From Candidatus Glomeribacter gigasporarum BEG34 (lineage in GTDB: Bacteria; Pseudomonadota; Gammaproteobacteria; Burkholderiales; Burkholderiaceae), in the NCBI RefSeq assembly GCF_000227585.1, contig NZ_CAFB01000047.1, forward strand, positions 1 to 49,612: a stretch of DNA of 49,612 nt. Reading direction: 5' to 3'. Made by a program: the position numbers and the translations under genes. This document shows, in pieces, positions 9,593-18,060 of the stretch; the stretch's first letter is position 1, and each line of letters begins with the position of its first letter. The notes below the pieces were generated by a model. It was not told the DNA's origin. It did no database searches and was given only the letters and a program-made list of their open reading frames with translations.

Positions 9593-9667
9593 TAGAGCAT
9601 TTTTCAGCGGCTTGCACTGCGTCACTTCGCGCTCGCGAAAGTAGCAATCTCGCTGAAAAATGCTCTA
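9593..9667. repeat. Element A copy A4 (75 bp)
   Basis: Short-class copy, ends TAGAGCATTTTTCAG and CTGAAAAATGCTCTA. It fills the gap between the convergent thioredoxin and adk genes, and its right CTA is the adk stop codon. Confidence 0.92.
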
Positions 9668-10327
9668 GGTTGATAATGCCCGCTCAATGCGCGCCCGCAC
9701 TTCCTCAACGCTGCCTTGTCCGCAAATACGCTGGTATTTGGGAGCGGTGAGCGCGCCTTCTTGTTGGTTTGACCATTTAGCAAAATAATCCATCAGCGGT
9801 TTTGTCTGCGCTTCATAAATGGCCAGACGTTTGCGGACCGTTTCTTCCCGGTCATCGTCGCGCTGCACAAGCGGCTCTCCAGTGAGATTGTCCCGTCCAT
9901 CGATCTGGGGCGGATTCAGAATGACGTGATAGCTGCGTCCGGACGCGGTATGCAGGCGGCGTCCGCCAATTCGCCGGATAATCTCATCGCCCGGCACATC
10001 GATTTCAAGTACATGATCAATCGCAATCCCGGCGCGCCGTATCGCTTCCGCTTGTGGAAGCGTGCGCGGAAAACCATCGAAAAGATAGCCATGAGCGCAA
10101 TCCGGCTTCTGAAGCCTTTCTTTCACCAGATCAATGATCAGCGGATCGGGAACCAGTTCTCCCGCGCCCATGTATTGACACGCCTTGATTCCAAGCGGCG
10201 TGCCTTCATGGACGGCTGCGCGCAACATATCACCGGTTGAAATCTGGGCGACTGAAAATTTTTTCCGGATGAAGTCTGCCTGTGTGCCCTTACCCGCGCC
10301 AGGAGGACCGAGCAGGATCAAGCGCAT
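9665..10327 (-). CDS. adk: Adenylate kinase
   Basis: Catalyses ATP + AMP to 2 ADP in the cytoplasm. The P-loop [10 protein letters not shown] is at residues 7-16 after the start MRLILL, the AMP-site motif DGFPRT is present, and a long-form LID follows ([14 protein letters not shown]). The 220 residues match the usual long bacterial form. The start at 10327 is fixed by the conserved N-terminus; the open frame extends much further upstream without similarity to the family. It is the last gene of the lpxK-Trm112-kdsB-adk group, with 89 bp after kdsB. The stop codon is the TAG at the edge of repeat A4. Confidence 0.97.
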   Translation of the reverse strand: MRLILLGPPGAGKGTQADFIRKKFSVAQISTGDMLRAAVHEGTPLGIKACQYMGAGELVPDPLIIDLVKERLQKPDCAHGYLFDGFPRTLPQAEAIRRAGIAIDHVLEIDVPGDEIIRRIGGRRLHTASGRSYHVILNPPQIDGRDNLTGEPLVQRDDDREETVRKRLAIYEAQTKPLMDYFAKWSNQQEGALTAPKYQRICGQGSVEEVRARIERALST

Positions 10328-10416
10328 TGTTGTATTTTCAGGCAATGTGTTTATTCTTGTATCCGTCATAAATAAAAAGCACGCTGAGTAAGAGCGCGCT
10401 GAAAATCGAATACCCA

Positions 10417-11208
10417 TTATGCCATGCCGTCGCGCTCGGCAAACAGAGCGCGGACGCGGGCAAGGTCGGCGCATGTATCGACGCCCGGCGCGGGCGCCTG
10501 ATGGGTGACGAGCACTGCAATGCGTTCTCCGTACCAGAGTGCGCGTAATTGTTCGAGCGCCTCAATGGTTTCTATTGGCGCGGGCGGTAATTGCACGAAG
10601 CGGCGCAGGAATGATGCGCGGCAAGCGTACAAGCCAATGTGGCGATACACTGTATGAGGCACAGGGAAAGACGCATATTGTCCGTTCCAGCATGCGGGCC
10701 ATGCCTGGAGATTCCAAGGGATTGGCGCGCGCGAAAAATACAGGGCATGACCGCGCGCGTCGAGCACCGCCTTGACAATATTCGGATTTAATATTTCGGC
10801 GGTTTCAGTCACCGGGTGAACAGCGGTGGCCATCGCGCTATCGCTGCGGCTGGCCAGATGCGCGGCAACCTCGCCTATCAGCGCGGGCTCAATCAGCGGT
10901 TCATCGCCCTGTACGTTGACAATGAGCGTGTCATCGCTCCAGCCGAAATAGCGCGCAGCTTCAGCAATCCGGTCTGTGCCCGACTGGTGATCGCTGCGCG
11001 TCAACAGGGCTTCATACCCATGCGCGTGCGCCGCATCGCAGATGCATTGCGCATCCGCCGCAATCAGGACGCGCGCCGCCCCCGATGCGCGCGCCTGCAT
11101 GGCGACGCGCACGACCATCGGGAGGCCGCCAATATCCGCCAGCGCTTTGTGAGGCAAACGGGATGCAGCCAGACGGGCCGGAATGACCACAATAAAAGGC
11201 GGCGCCAC
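10417..11208 (-). CDS. kdsB: 3-deoxy-manno-octulosonate cytidylyltransferase
   Basis: Activates Kdo with CTP to CMP-Kdo for lipopolysaccharide inner-core synthesis. The nucleotidyltransferase N-terminus [17 protein letters not shown] is at residues 7-23, followed by SGTDRIAEA and [11 protein letters not shown], all typical KdsB motifs. The start is GTG at 11208, two bases after the Trm112 stop, which implies translational coupling. It has 263 residues, the normal length. Confidence 0.96.
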   Translation of the reverse strand: MAPPFIVVIPARLAASRLPHKALADIGGLPMVVRVAMQARASGAARVLIAADAQCICDAAHAHGYEALLTRSDHQSGTDRIAEAARYFGWSDDTLIVNVQGDEPLIEPALIGEVAAHLASRSDSAMATAVHPVTETAEILNPNIVKAVLDARGHALYFSRAPIPWNLQAWPACWNGQYASFPVPHTVYRHIGLYACRASFLRRFVQLPPAPIETIEALEQLRALWYGERIAVLVTHQAPAPGVDTCADLARVRALFAERDGMA

Positions 11209-11210
11209 GT

Positions 11211-11381
11211 TTACCCTTCGACTATGCGCCGCGCTTCCTCAACCAGCAGCGCCGGAATGCCATCCCGAATCGGGTAAGCCAGCTTATCGACCGTGCAGAT
11301 CAATTCCTGGTCGGCGCGCACATGGGTGAGCGGCCCTTTGCAGAGCGGACATACCAGAATTTCAAGCAAACGTTTATCCAC
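11211..11381 (-). CDS. Trm112/YcaR family small protein
   Basis: A 56-residue protein starting at GTG 11381 ([18 protein letters not shown]) and ending [11 protein letters not shown]. The CPLC pair and the C-terminal IRDGIPALL motif define the Trm112 (UPF0434) family. Only one Cys pair is visible, so zinc binding would be partial. It overlaps the end of lpxK by 8 bp and is followed after 2 bp by kdsB, as in other Burkholderia genomes. Its role in bacteria is not established; chaperone-like partnership with a methyltransferase is known for the eukaryotic relatives. Confidence 0.9.
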   Translation of the reverse strand: MDKRLLEILVCPLCKGPLTHVRADQELICTVDKLAYPIRDGIPALLVEEARRIVEG

Positions 11382-12381
11382 GAATTTTCTCCATAATAAG
11401 CGTCAGCAGGCGTGGATCGAGCGTTGTGTGAACAGGCACCGCCCAGAAGCGCGCATCGCCCCCGGCGCGGCATTTGACCGCATCCTTTTCAGTGACCAAG
11501 ATGATATCCGCGCTTACTTTGATAAAGGGATTGCACTGCCAGGCGAAATGGTCCGGGAGCGCCTGGGTTTGCAGTGTCAAGCCAATGCCGCGCAGCATCG
11601 AAAAAAAGCGTTCGGGCGCGCCAATTCCAGCGGCTGCCAGAATGCGCGCTCCGATAAATTCAGCCAAAGGCCGCCGCCGGTCTGGATGGCTGATTTGCCA
11701 GGCATCGCCAAAGCGCAGTTGGAATGCAAAGGTATTCGGCCAGGACGGTCGCGCAGCGTGCGCGTGAACCAGCGTCGCATCGCGCGCGCGCGCAAGCGGC
11801 TCACGCAGCGGCCCGGCAGGCAAAAGCCAGCCATTACCGCCCAGGCGCTCGTCGAACACCGCCAGTTCAACATCACGCGCAAGCTGGTAATGCTGCAAAC
11901 CATCATCGCTGATGATCAAATTGATTTCCGGATGCGCGTCGCATAGCGCGCGGGCAGCGGCGGCGCGGTCCGGACACACCCATACCGGCGCGCCGGTGCG
12001 CTGCGCAATCAGCAGCGGCTCATCGCCGACTTCGCGGGCGTCCGCGTTGAGTGTCACAGCCCGCGGCGCTTTGATGCGCGCGCCATAACCGCGCGAAATG
12101 ACGCCCGGCCTAAAGCCCTGCTTGCGTAATGCTTCAACCAGCGCAATAACAACGGGGGTTTTGCCGGCGCCGCCGACCGTGAGATTGCCGACGATCATCA
12201 CGGGCTGAGCGCTTCTAAAAGTCCGGCGCCAGCCAGCCGAAAAACTGGCGCGCCGCGCCGTCATTACAATCCAGAATATCCGCGACAACGGCCACAGTAT
12301 CCAGGCAAAGACCCCGCGGCGCTGCCATTCACGCCATAGAAACTGCTGCAAGATGGGCGCGTTTACTGTCATAAAACGCAT
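11374..12381 (-). CDS. lpxK: Tetraacyldisaccharide 4'-kinase
   Basis: Phosphorylates the 4' position of the lipid A disaccharide precursor at the inner membrane. The N-terminal hydrophobic helix ([18 protein letters not shown]) anchors it, then the P-loop [11 protein letters not shown], the SRGYGA motif and the catalytic region [16 protein letters not shown] are intact. It has 335 residues from ATG 12381, or 332 from the in-frame ATG at 12372. It leads the lpxK-Trm112-kdsB-adk transcription unit. The exb/tol-type transporter genes often found upstream in relatives are absent; repeat family B and a barstar-like gene lie there instead. Confidence 0.95.
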   Translation of the reverse strand: MRFMTVNAPILQQFLWREWQRRGVFAWILWPLSRIFWIVMTARRASFSAGWRRTFRSAQPVMIVGNLTVGGAGKTPVVIALVEALRKQGFRPGVISRGYGARIKAPRAVTLNADAREVGDEPLLIAQRTGAPVWVCPDRAAAARALCDAHPEINLIISDDGLQHYQLARDVELAVFDERLGGNGWLLPAGPLREPLARARDATLVHAHAARPSWPNTFAFQLRFGDAWQISHPDRRRPLAEFIGARILAAAGIGAPERFFSMLRGIGLTLQTQALPDHFAWQCNPFIKVSADIILVTEKDAVKCRAGGDARFWAVPVHTTLDPRLLTLIMEKIRG

Positions 12382-12389
12382 GCATATCT

Positions 12390-12537
12390 TAGAACCTGTT
12401 TACGATCTTACTGCGCACCCGTGATACAGGGTCGGGCGGTGCTCGGAATCCTCACATATATCAAATATGCTCCGCTTCCTGCGCTCCGTCCTTCCCTGTC
12501 TGACGGGCGCTCGTGACAGATCGTAAACAGGTTCTTA
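12390..12537. repeat. Palindromic family B, complete copy (148 bp)
   Basis: Left arm AGAACCTGTTTACGATCT is mirrored by the right arm AGATCGTAAACAGGTTCT. It is flanked by TTA on one side and TA on the other, so TA targeting is possible here too. The interior (TATCAAATATGCTCCGCTTC region) is unrelated to element A. It lies upstream of lpxK and downstream of the barstar-like gene. Confidence 0.85.
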
Positions 12538-12545
12538 CAAATGGC

Positions 12546-13097
12546 TTATTGCTCGAATGAGAAAAAAGCCCGAAACTGCACTTGCCGGTCGGCCCAGAAT
12601 TCCGCCGCATCCCGGAACACGTCTAATAGGGACTCCCGCGCTTCTTTATCAAATTTGGGCGTGGCTGGCAGAGCCTCGAGCACAATCACGAAGCCAGGTT
12701 GAGGGCCGGCTTTATCAATCAGCTCTGTCAAACTCTTGTACAGGGATTCATAATTCTTGCCCGCAGATTGGGGGAGCAAAAAAGCGGACACGATGGTTTC
12801 GAGCACGGCCGCTTTTGTTTGCGCAGCGGCGCAGGATGTATATAAGAAATGCTGCTTGAGCCGGCCCGCCTCCTCAGCCAGATCGGCTACGCGGAATGCG
12901 CGAATCGACTGCACAATATTGGGCCGTACAGTCTTAAAAAGACTCGTTGCTGTTTCATCGAATGAAAAAGGGGAGCGCGCTTTGCGTTCGCACGCGCCTT
13001 TGTGTCTGAGCGCAACGCGCCGAAGGGAGGCGGCGTCGCGGTTTTTCAATAAAACGCTCTCAAGATAGGAATTGTGCACAGTAACATAATCGCTCAT
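12546..13097 (-). CDS. Barstar-family protein
   Basis: A predicted cytoplasmic protein of 183 residues if started at MSDYVTVHNSYLE; an upstream ATG at 13145 would add 16 residues. The C-terminal half is barstar-like: the helix TKAAVLETIVSAFLLP, then NYESLYKSLTELI, GFVIVLEALPA and LLDVFRDAAEFWADRQVQF. In the barnase inhibitor family this fold blocks a secreted or toxic ribonuclease. The N-terminal 90 residues are a Burkholderia-type extension with no further assignment. No ribonuclease of the barnase or N1 type is encoded in the window, so its partner is unknown or lost. Confidence 0.75.
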   Translation of the reverse strand: MSDYVTVHNSYLESVLLKNRDAASLRRVALRHKGACERKARSPFSFDETATSLFKTVRPNIVQSIRAFRVADLAEEAGRLKQHFLYTSCAAAQTKAAVLETIVSAFLLPQSAGKNYESLYKSLTELIDKAGPQPGFVIVLEALPATPKFDKEARESLLDVFRDAAEFWADRQVQFRAFFSFEQ

Positions 13098-13170
13098 ACC
13101 GTTATCATTCCCAAAGCAAGTCTTATCCGCTGAATGCCGGCGCAAAATGGGCGCCTAAAGCTGCGTATTA

Positions 13171-13196
13171 TAAGGGGGAGCAATAAGGGGGAGCAA
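13171..13196 (+). repeat. 13-bp tandem duplication (TAAGGGGGAGCAA x2)
   Basis: Two perfect adjacent copies in the intergenic region between the divergent barstar-like gene and mpl. The GGGGGAG core could mimic ribosome-binding sequence, but it is about 100 bp from the mpl start. Confidence 0.9.
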
Positions 13197-13212
13197 TCTG
13201 TTTGCGCTATCC

Positions 13213-13240
13213 TTCAGGCGTTTCGCGCAGCCGCGCTAGT
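13213..13240. repeat. Partial copy of palindromic family C
   Basis: GGCGTTTCGCGCAGCCGCGC matches the left arm of family C (GGCGTTTCGTACAGCCGCGC at 20.4 kb). No right arm is present. It lies upstream of the mpl start. Confidence 0.55.
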
Positions 13241-13285
13241 CGGTCCAAAACATTTTTTCAGCAAATTTCCTGCTTTCCAGTTTCC

Positions 13286-14683
13286 ATGCACATTCACATC
13301 TTGGGTATTTGCGGCGCCTTTATGGGCGGGCTGGCGGCGCTTGCGCGCGCGGCTGGCCATCATGTCACGGGATGTGACGCGGACGTTTATCCGCCGATGA
13401 GTACGCAGTTGCAAGCGCAGGGTATTGAGTTGCTCAGCGGCCACGATCCCGCTCAACTGTCCGTAAAAGCGGATCTTTATATCGTGGGCAATGCGATTAC
13501 GCGCGGGAATGCGCTGATGGAAGCGATTCTTGACCAGGGCTTGCCCTATATTTCAGGCCCGCAATGGCTGGCTGAACATGTGCTGTCCGGGAAATGGGTG
13601 CTCGCTGTCGCGGGTACGCATGGGAAAACGACGACCGCTGCAATGCTCGCCTGGCTGCTCGACGATGCGCAGTTGAACCCTGGTTTTCTGGTTGGCGGCG
13701 TTCCGCTGAACTTTGGCGCCTCGGCGCGGTGGACGGAGTCGAATTTTTTCGTGATTGAAGCCGATGAATACGATACGGCATTCTTTGATAAGCGCTCCAA
13801 ATTTGTTCATTACCGTCCCAGGACGGTGATTCTCAATAATCTTGAGTACGATCATGCCGATATCTTCTGCGATCTGGCGGCGATAGAGACGCAATTTCAC
13901 CATTTGGTGCGTACGGTGCCGCGCACCGGAAAATTGATTGTGAATGGCGAAGATGCCGCGCTGAAACGGGTGCTGGAACGGGGTTGCTGGAGCGAAGTCG
14001 AATATTTCGGCATCGAAGAAGGCTGGCATGCGCGCGCTGGCGACACGCAGGCGTCCCGGACGCGCGGCGTCGTCTATTGGCGGAAACAGCACGCAGGCGA
14101 CATTGATTGGCCAATGTCGGGCGTGCATAACCAGCTCAATGCGCTCGCGGCGCTCGCAGCGGCCCGGCACGCAGGCGTGATGCCTGCGCGGGGCGCGCGT
14201 TCAATGGCCCATTTTGCGGGCGTTAAACGCCGGATGGAACAATATGGCATTGCGGACGGCGTCACCGTGTACGATGATTTTGCGCATCATCCGAGCGCCA
14301 TTCTTGCCACCATCGTGGCCTTGCGCGCGCGCGTGGGCGCACAGGCGCGGATTCTGGCCGTGCTTGAGCCGCGCTCGAATACGATGAAGCTGGGCGTGAT
14401 GAAGGCGCAATTGCCCGCCAGTCTTGAAGGCGCCGACCTGATTTTCGGGTATGGCGCGGCAACGGGCCGCCATGCGCTCGGCTGGGATTTGCAGGCGGCG
14501 CTCGCGCCGCTCGCCGGACGCGCCCAAGCCTTTGATGAAATAGATGCGCTGGTCTGCGCCGTGAGCGCCGCCGCCCGACCGGGCGATCATGTGCTCATTA
14601 TGAGTAACGGCAGTTTCGCCAATGTGCATGCGAAACTGATGGAGCGGTTAAGAACCCGCACAGGCGCGCGCCATAGATCGTGA
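13286..14683 (+). CDS. mpl: UDP-N-acetylmuramate:tripeptide ligase Mpl (peptidoglycan recycling)
   Basis: Joins the recycled tripeptide L-Ala-gamma-D-Glu-mDAP to UDP-MurNAc. The start MHIHILGICGAFMGG is the conserved Mpl N-terminus. The ATP motif GTHGKTTTAAM, the ADEYDTAFFDKRSKF region and the C-terminal DDFAHHPSAI motif place it in the Mpl rather than the MurC branch. It has 465 residues. The last ten residues ([10 protein letters not shown]) and the stop codon derive from a short family B repeat, replacing the natural C-terminus. The RNase II-family gene follows after 25 bp. Confidence 0.95.
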   Translation: MHIHILGICGAFMGGLAALARAAGHHVTGCDADVYPPMSTQLQAQGIELLSGHDPAQLSVKADLYIVGNAITRGNALMEAILDQGLPYISGPQWLAEHVLSGKWVLAVAGTHGKTTTAAMLAWLLDDAQLNPGFLVGGVPLNFGASARWTESNFFVIEADEYDTAFFDKRSKFVHYRPRTVILNNLEYDHADIFCDLAAIETQFHHLVRTVPRTGKLIVNGEDAALKRVLERGCWSEVEYFGIEEGWHARAGDTQASRTRGVVYWRKQHAGDIDWPMSGVHNQLNALAALAAARHAGVMPARGARSMAHFAGVKRRMEQYGIADGVTVYDDFAHHPSAILATIVALRARVGAQARILAVLEPRSNTMKLGVMKAQLPASLEGADLIFGYGAATGRHALGWDLQAALAPLAGRAQAFDEIDALVCAVSAAARPGDHVLIMSNGSFANVHAKLMERLRTRTGARHRS

Positions 14684-14693
14684 ACAGGTTCTC
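14649..14693. repeat. Short copy of palindromic family B at the 3' end of mpl
   Basis: TAAGAACCC on the left and AGATCGTGAACAGGTTCT on the right match the arms of the 148-bp family B copy at 12390. The middle is deleted to about a dozen bases. It encodes the mpl C-terminal tail and its TGA stop. Confidence 0.7.
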
Positions 14694-14708
14694 ATCTGTG
14701 GAGACAGA

Positions 14709-16628
14709 GTGAATATCTTTTTTGAGGAATCTGGGGCTCTCAAGGCGGGAGCGGTTTTATCCCGTCAGGACGCTGCATTTCAGGTTGAATTGCCGGGCGG
14801 GCGGCGTCTGAAGGTCAAAGAGCGGGATGTGTTTCTTGAGTTCGCAACGCCTGCGGCGGTGGATCTGATGCAGACAGCCCATATGCAGGCGCAGAACATC
14901 GATCTTGATTTCTTATGGCAATGCGCGAGCGATGAGATCTTTCATTTCAACGCGCTCGCGAATGAATATTTTGGCGCGGGCGCAACCTCCGAAAACCGCG
15001 CCGCGCTCGCGCTGCGCGTGCATCACGCGCCCATTTATTTCCGGCGCAAGGGGCGGGGCCAATATCAGCGCGCGCCGGAGGCGCAACTGAAGGCGGCGCT
15101 GGCCGGGCTGGAACGGCGCCAGCAACAGGCCGAGCAGCAGGCGATCTATGAAGCGGAACTCAAAGCGCGCCGCTGGCCGGCGGCGTTCGACGGCAAAGCG
15201 CTAACGCTTCTGACCAAGCCGGATAAAAACGCCATCGAGTCCAAAGCACTGAATGCCGCAGCAGCAGCGCTGGGTATTTCCGCCGGACAATTGATGATCG
15301 ATTGCGGCGCGATTGCGTCGGCGCGCGCGCTGCATCACGCATATTTTCTGGCGGAATATTTTCCGCATGGCGCGGGTTTTGGAACGGCGGCCCCGTACAT
15401 CGCGAACGCGCCGCTGGATGAATTGCCGCAAAGCGGCGCGCGCGCATTCTCAATTGACGATCTATCGACGACGGAGATTGACGACGCTTTTTCAGTCGAA
15501 GCATTGACGAATGGCCGGTTGCGGATCGGGATTCATATTGCCGCGCCCGCGTTGGGCATTGCGCGCGGCGATTTCATCGATTCTCAAGCGCGCGTGCGTT
15601 TATCGACCGTTTACGCGCCCGGCGAAAAAATCACGATGCTGCCAGAGACCGTGGTGGAGCAGTTTACGCTCAAGGAAGGGGGCGACCGGCCAGCGTTATC
15701 GTTATATCTGATTGTCGATGGAACCTCGTATGAGGTGATTGCGACTGAAACGCGCATTGAGCGCGTGTATGTAGCGCACAATCTGCGTCATAACACGCTG
15801 GATACGGCGGTGACGGAAGAAACTTTAGCCTTAGAGGACAACGACTATCCGCATCGGGACGGGATCGCCGCGCTCTGGCCCTTTGCGCAAAAACGGCATG
15901 AGCTGCGCCAGCAGGCACGTATCGGCTATGGGTTGAAGCGTGAAGCGCCGGGAATCGTCGATTTCAATTTCACCATCGAAGCAGAACGGGTCATTATTAC
16001 GCCGCGTCGGCGGGATTCGCCTCTTAACCGAATCGTCGCTGAACTGGCGATTCTTGCCAACAGCCTGTGGGGCAAGCTGTTGGCTGAATATGGCGTCCCT
16101 GGCATTTACCGCGCGCAGCAGCGCGCGTTTGGACCGGTTCGGACGCGGATGCAGATCACCCCGGCCCCGCATGAAGGATTGGGCGTTGCGCAATATGCAT
16201 GGAGCACTTCGCCGCTGCGGCGTTATGTCGATCTGGTCAATCAGTGGCAATTACTCGCCTGCGTGCGCAATGGCGTGACCGCAAAACTGGTAGCGCCGTT
16301 TAAGCCCAAGGATGCGGATTTATATGCAATTGTGCAGAATTTTGATGAAACCTATTCTGCCTATCTGGATTACCAGCGCCGCATGGAGCGCTTCTGGTGT
16401 TTACGCTGGCTCAGACAGGAACAGCGCACCCGCGTTTATGCAACGCTGATCAAGGAAAATCTGGTCCGCTTCGATGAGATTCCGCTGCACGCGCATATTC
16501 CCGGACTAGGCGCGCACGCGCCAGGCGCGCGGTTGCTGCTGGAAATCATTGCGGTGGATGAAGTCATGCTCGATGTGTCATGCCGGCTGGTTCAGGCGCT
16601 GCCGCATCATCATGAAACACCGGGCTAG
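14709..16628 (+). CDS. RNase II/RNB-family 3'-5' exoribonuclease
   Basis: A hydrolytic exoribonuclease that degrades unstructured RNA from the 3' end. The RNB catalytic stretch has the metal-binding aspartates in SIDDLSTTEIDDAFSVE, and the second signature YAWSTSPLRRYVDLVNQWQL is near residue 500. It has 639 residues with a GTG start, 25 bp after mpl. The N-terminal portion lacks the clear twin cold-shock domains of RNase R, so the Burkholderia RNB-domain group fits better than Rnr. The stop codon TAG at 16626-16628 is the edge of a truncated element A. Confidence 0.88.
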   Translation: MNIFFEESGALKAGAVLSRQDAAFQVELPGGRRLKVKERDVFLEFATPAAVDLMQTAHMQAQNIDLDFLWQCASDEIFHFNALANEYFGAGATSENRAALALRVHHAPIYFRRKGRGQYQRAPEAQLKAALAGLERRQQQAEQQAIYEAELKARRWPAAFDGKALTLLTKPDKNAIESKALNAAAAALGISAGQLMIDCGAIASARALHHAYFLAEYFPHGAGFGTAAPYIANAPLDELPQSGARAFSIDDLSTTEIDDAFSVEALTNGRLRIGIHIAAPALGIARGDFIDSQARVRLSTVYAPGEKITMLPETVVEQFTLKEGGDRPALSLYLIVDGTSYEVIATETRIERVYVAHNLRHNTLDTAVTEETLALEDNDYPHRDGIAALWPFAQKRHELRQQARIGYGLKREAPGIVDFNFTIEAERVIITPRRRDSPLNRIVAELAILANSLWGKLLAEYGVPGIYRAQQRAFGPVRTRMQITPAPHEGLGVAQYAWSTSPLRRYVDLVNQWQLLACVRNGVTAKLVAPFKPKDADLYAIVQNFDETYSAYLDYQRRMERFWCLRWLRQEQRTRVYATLIKENLVRFDEIPLHAHIPGLGAHAPGARLLLEIIAVDEVMLDVSCRLVQALPHHHETPG

Positions 16629-16636
16629 AGCATTTA
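16626..16636. repeat. Truncated element A end (A5)
   Basis: TAGAGCATTTA is the first part of an element A arm, ending at the start of the aroE remnant. Its TAG is the stop codon of the RNB-family gene. Only one arm remains. Confidence 0.55.
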
Positions 16637-16638
16637 CT

Positions 16639-16887
16639 ATGCGTTATGCGGTGATCGGCACTCCAATTGAACATAGCCAATCCCCCTGGATTCATCGCTG
16701 CTTTGCCGCTCAGTTGGGTGAACACATCGATTATGCGCCCCTTCAAGCGCCTCTGGACGGCTTTGCCGCCTGCGCGCGGCGGGCAGACTAGCAGGCGGCG
16801 GAATCCTTTTTTGTGTGGCGCGGCCAACGTCCGGACAGTGCACCGGTGATTGAACAGTTGCGCGCCCGGATGCTTAAAATGGCTTGA
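16639..16887 (+). pseudogene. aroE: Shikimate dehydrogenase remnant with most of the gene deleted
   Basis: The first 50 codons (MRYAVIGTPIEHSQSPWIH and onward) are the normal AroE N-terminus with the shikimate-binding SxS-type motif. A TAG stop at 16789-16791 follows. The same frame then continues for about 31 codons as QAAESFFVWRGQRPDSAPVIEQ, which is the normal AroE C-terminus. About 200 internal codons, including the catalytic lysine and the NADP-binding fold, are missing, so no enzyme can be made. It follows the RNB gene as in Burkholderia. The end overlaps convergent hemJ by 14 bp. Confidence 0.88.
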
Positions 16888-17314
16888 CAACAACCAACAC
16901 CACGATGGCTGAGAAAATCAACATTGGCAGCTCATTGAATATTCGATAGCCAGGCGCATGCCGCGGCGCGCGCCCTTGTTCAAAGCGGATAAGCAATATG
17001 CCGCACGCCGTGTGATAGGCGATCAATAAAAAGACCAGCCCCAATTTGGCATGCAGCCAGCCACTGCCCGGACCGCGCCCAATGCCAGCGATCAGCCATA
17101 GCCACAGTCCGAAACTGATGGCCGGAACCGAGATCAGAGTTGCAAAACGGAAGAGTTTGCGGGCCATCAGCAGCAGGCGCGCACGCGCCGCTGGCTCCGT
17201 TTCAAGCGCCAGATTAATATAGAAGCGCGGCAGATAAATCAGGCCCGCAAACCATGCGGTGACGAAAATAACATGAAAGGCTTTAATCCATAACATAAGG
17301 GACTTGTCTCCCAT
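16874..17314 (-). CDS. hemJ: Protoporphyrinogen oxidase HemJ
   Basis: Small integral membrane protein converting protoporphyrinogen IX to protoporphyrin IX in heme synthesis. It has four hydrophobic segments in 146 residues. The conserved histidine in WIKAFHVIFVTAWFAGL and the helix-end motif YLPRFYI identify the HemJ (UPF0093) family, and a second conserved stretch is GWLHAKLGLV. The start may be the ATG at 17314 or the one six codons later. It converges on and overlaps the aroE remnant. Confidence 0.9.
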   Translation of the reverse strand: MGDKSLMLWIKAFHVIFVTAWFAGLIYLPRFYINLALETEPAARARLLLMARKLFRFATLISVPAISFGLWLWLIAGIGRGPGSGWLHAKLGLVFLLIAYHTACGILLIRFEQGRAPRHAPGYRIFNELPMLIFSAIVVLVVVKPF

Positions 17315-17343
17315 ACCATTGTAATCCTCGAGGATAACTGAAT

Positions 17344-18060
17344 ATGGACGCGCCTAAACCTCCAAAAATATTGATCGTGGATGATGATGCCCGGCTGCGT
17401 GATTTATTGGGTCGTTATCTGACGGAGCAGGGGTTCAATGTGCAGCTCGCCGAGCATGCGCTGGCGATGGACAGGATGCGCATGCGCGAGCGCTTTGATC
17501 TGCTGGTGCTGGATTTAATGTTGCCCGGCGAGGATGGACTGGCGATTTGCCGCCGGCTGCGCGCCGTCCCGGACCGCACGCCGATCATTATGTTGACCGC
17601 CAAAGGCGCGGATGTAGACCGGATTATTGGGCTTGAGATGGGCGCGGATGATTATTTGCCCAAGCCGTTCAATCCGCGCGAGCTGGTTGCGCGCATTCAT
17701 GCGGTGCTGCGCCGCCGCGCGCCGCCAGAGTTGCCGAGCGCGCCTTCTGAACAGACTGAAATCTTCAAGTTCGGCGATTTTACGCTCAACCTTGCAACGC
17801 GCGCCTTGACTAAAAACGGTCAGGAAGTGCCGTTGACAACCAGCGAATTTGCATTGCTTAAAGTCTTTGCGCGAGCGCCGCGTCAACCGTTGTCGCGCGA
17901 CAAATTGACGGAACTCGCGCGCGGACGCGAATATGAAGTGTTCGACCGCAGCCTGGATGTGCAAATCTCGCGGCTGCGCAAATTGATTGAACAGGATTCG
18001 GGCAATCCCCGCTTTATTCAGACGGTGTGGGGACTGGGATATGTATTTATCCCGAATTAA
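17344..18060 (+). CDS. ompR: OmpR-family response regulator
   Basis: DNA-binding response regulator of 238 residues. The receiver domain has the acidic pair in IVDDDARLRDLL, the phospho-acceptor aspartate in LLVLDLMLPGEDG, the conserved Thr in MLTAKG and Lys in LPKPF. The winged-helix output domain has FDRSLDVQISRLRKLIE and ends in the typical GLGYVFIP. It shares a 20-bp overlap with the downstream kinase. OmpR itself is the closest known relative by sequence pattern; targets in this organism are not visible. Confidence 0.93.
   Translation: MDAPKPPKILIVDDDARLRDLLGRYLTEQGFNVQLAEHALAMDRMRMRERFDLLVLDLMLPGEDGLAICRRLRAVPDRTPIIMLTAKGADVDRIIGLEMGADDYLPKPFNPRELVARIHAVLRRRAPPELPSAPSEQTEIFKFGDFTLNLATRALTKNGQEVPLTTSEFALLKVFARAPRQPLSRDKLTELARGREYEVFDRSLDVQISRLRKLIEQDSGNPRFIQTVWGLGYVFIPN

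Noticed and set aside
14709-16628. RNase R (rnr)
   Set aside because: The length and lack of clear cold-shock domains or a basic C-terminal tail fit the smaller RNB-domain group that follows mpl in Burkholderia.
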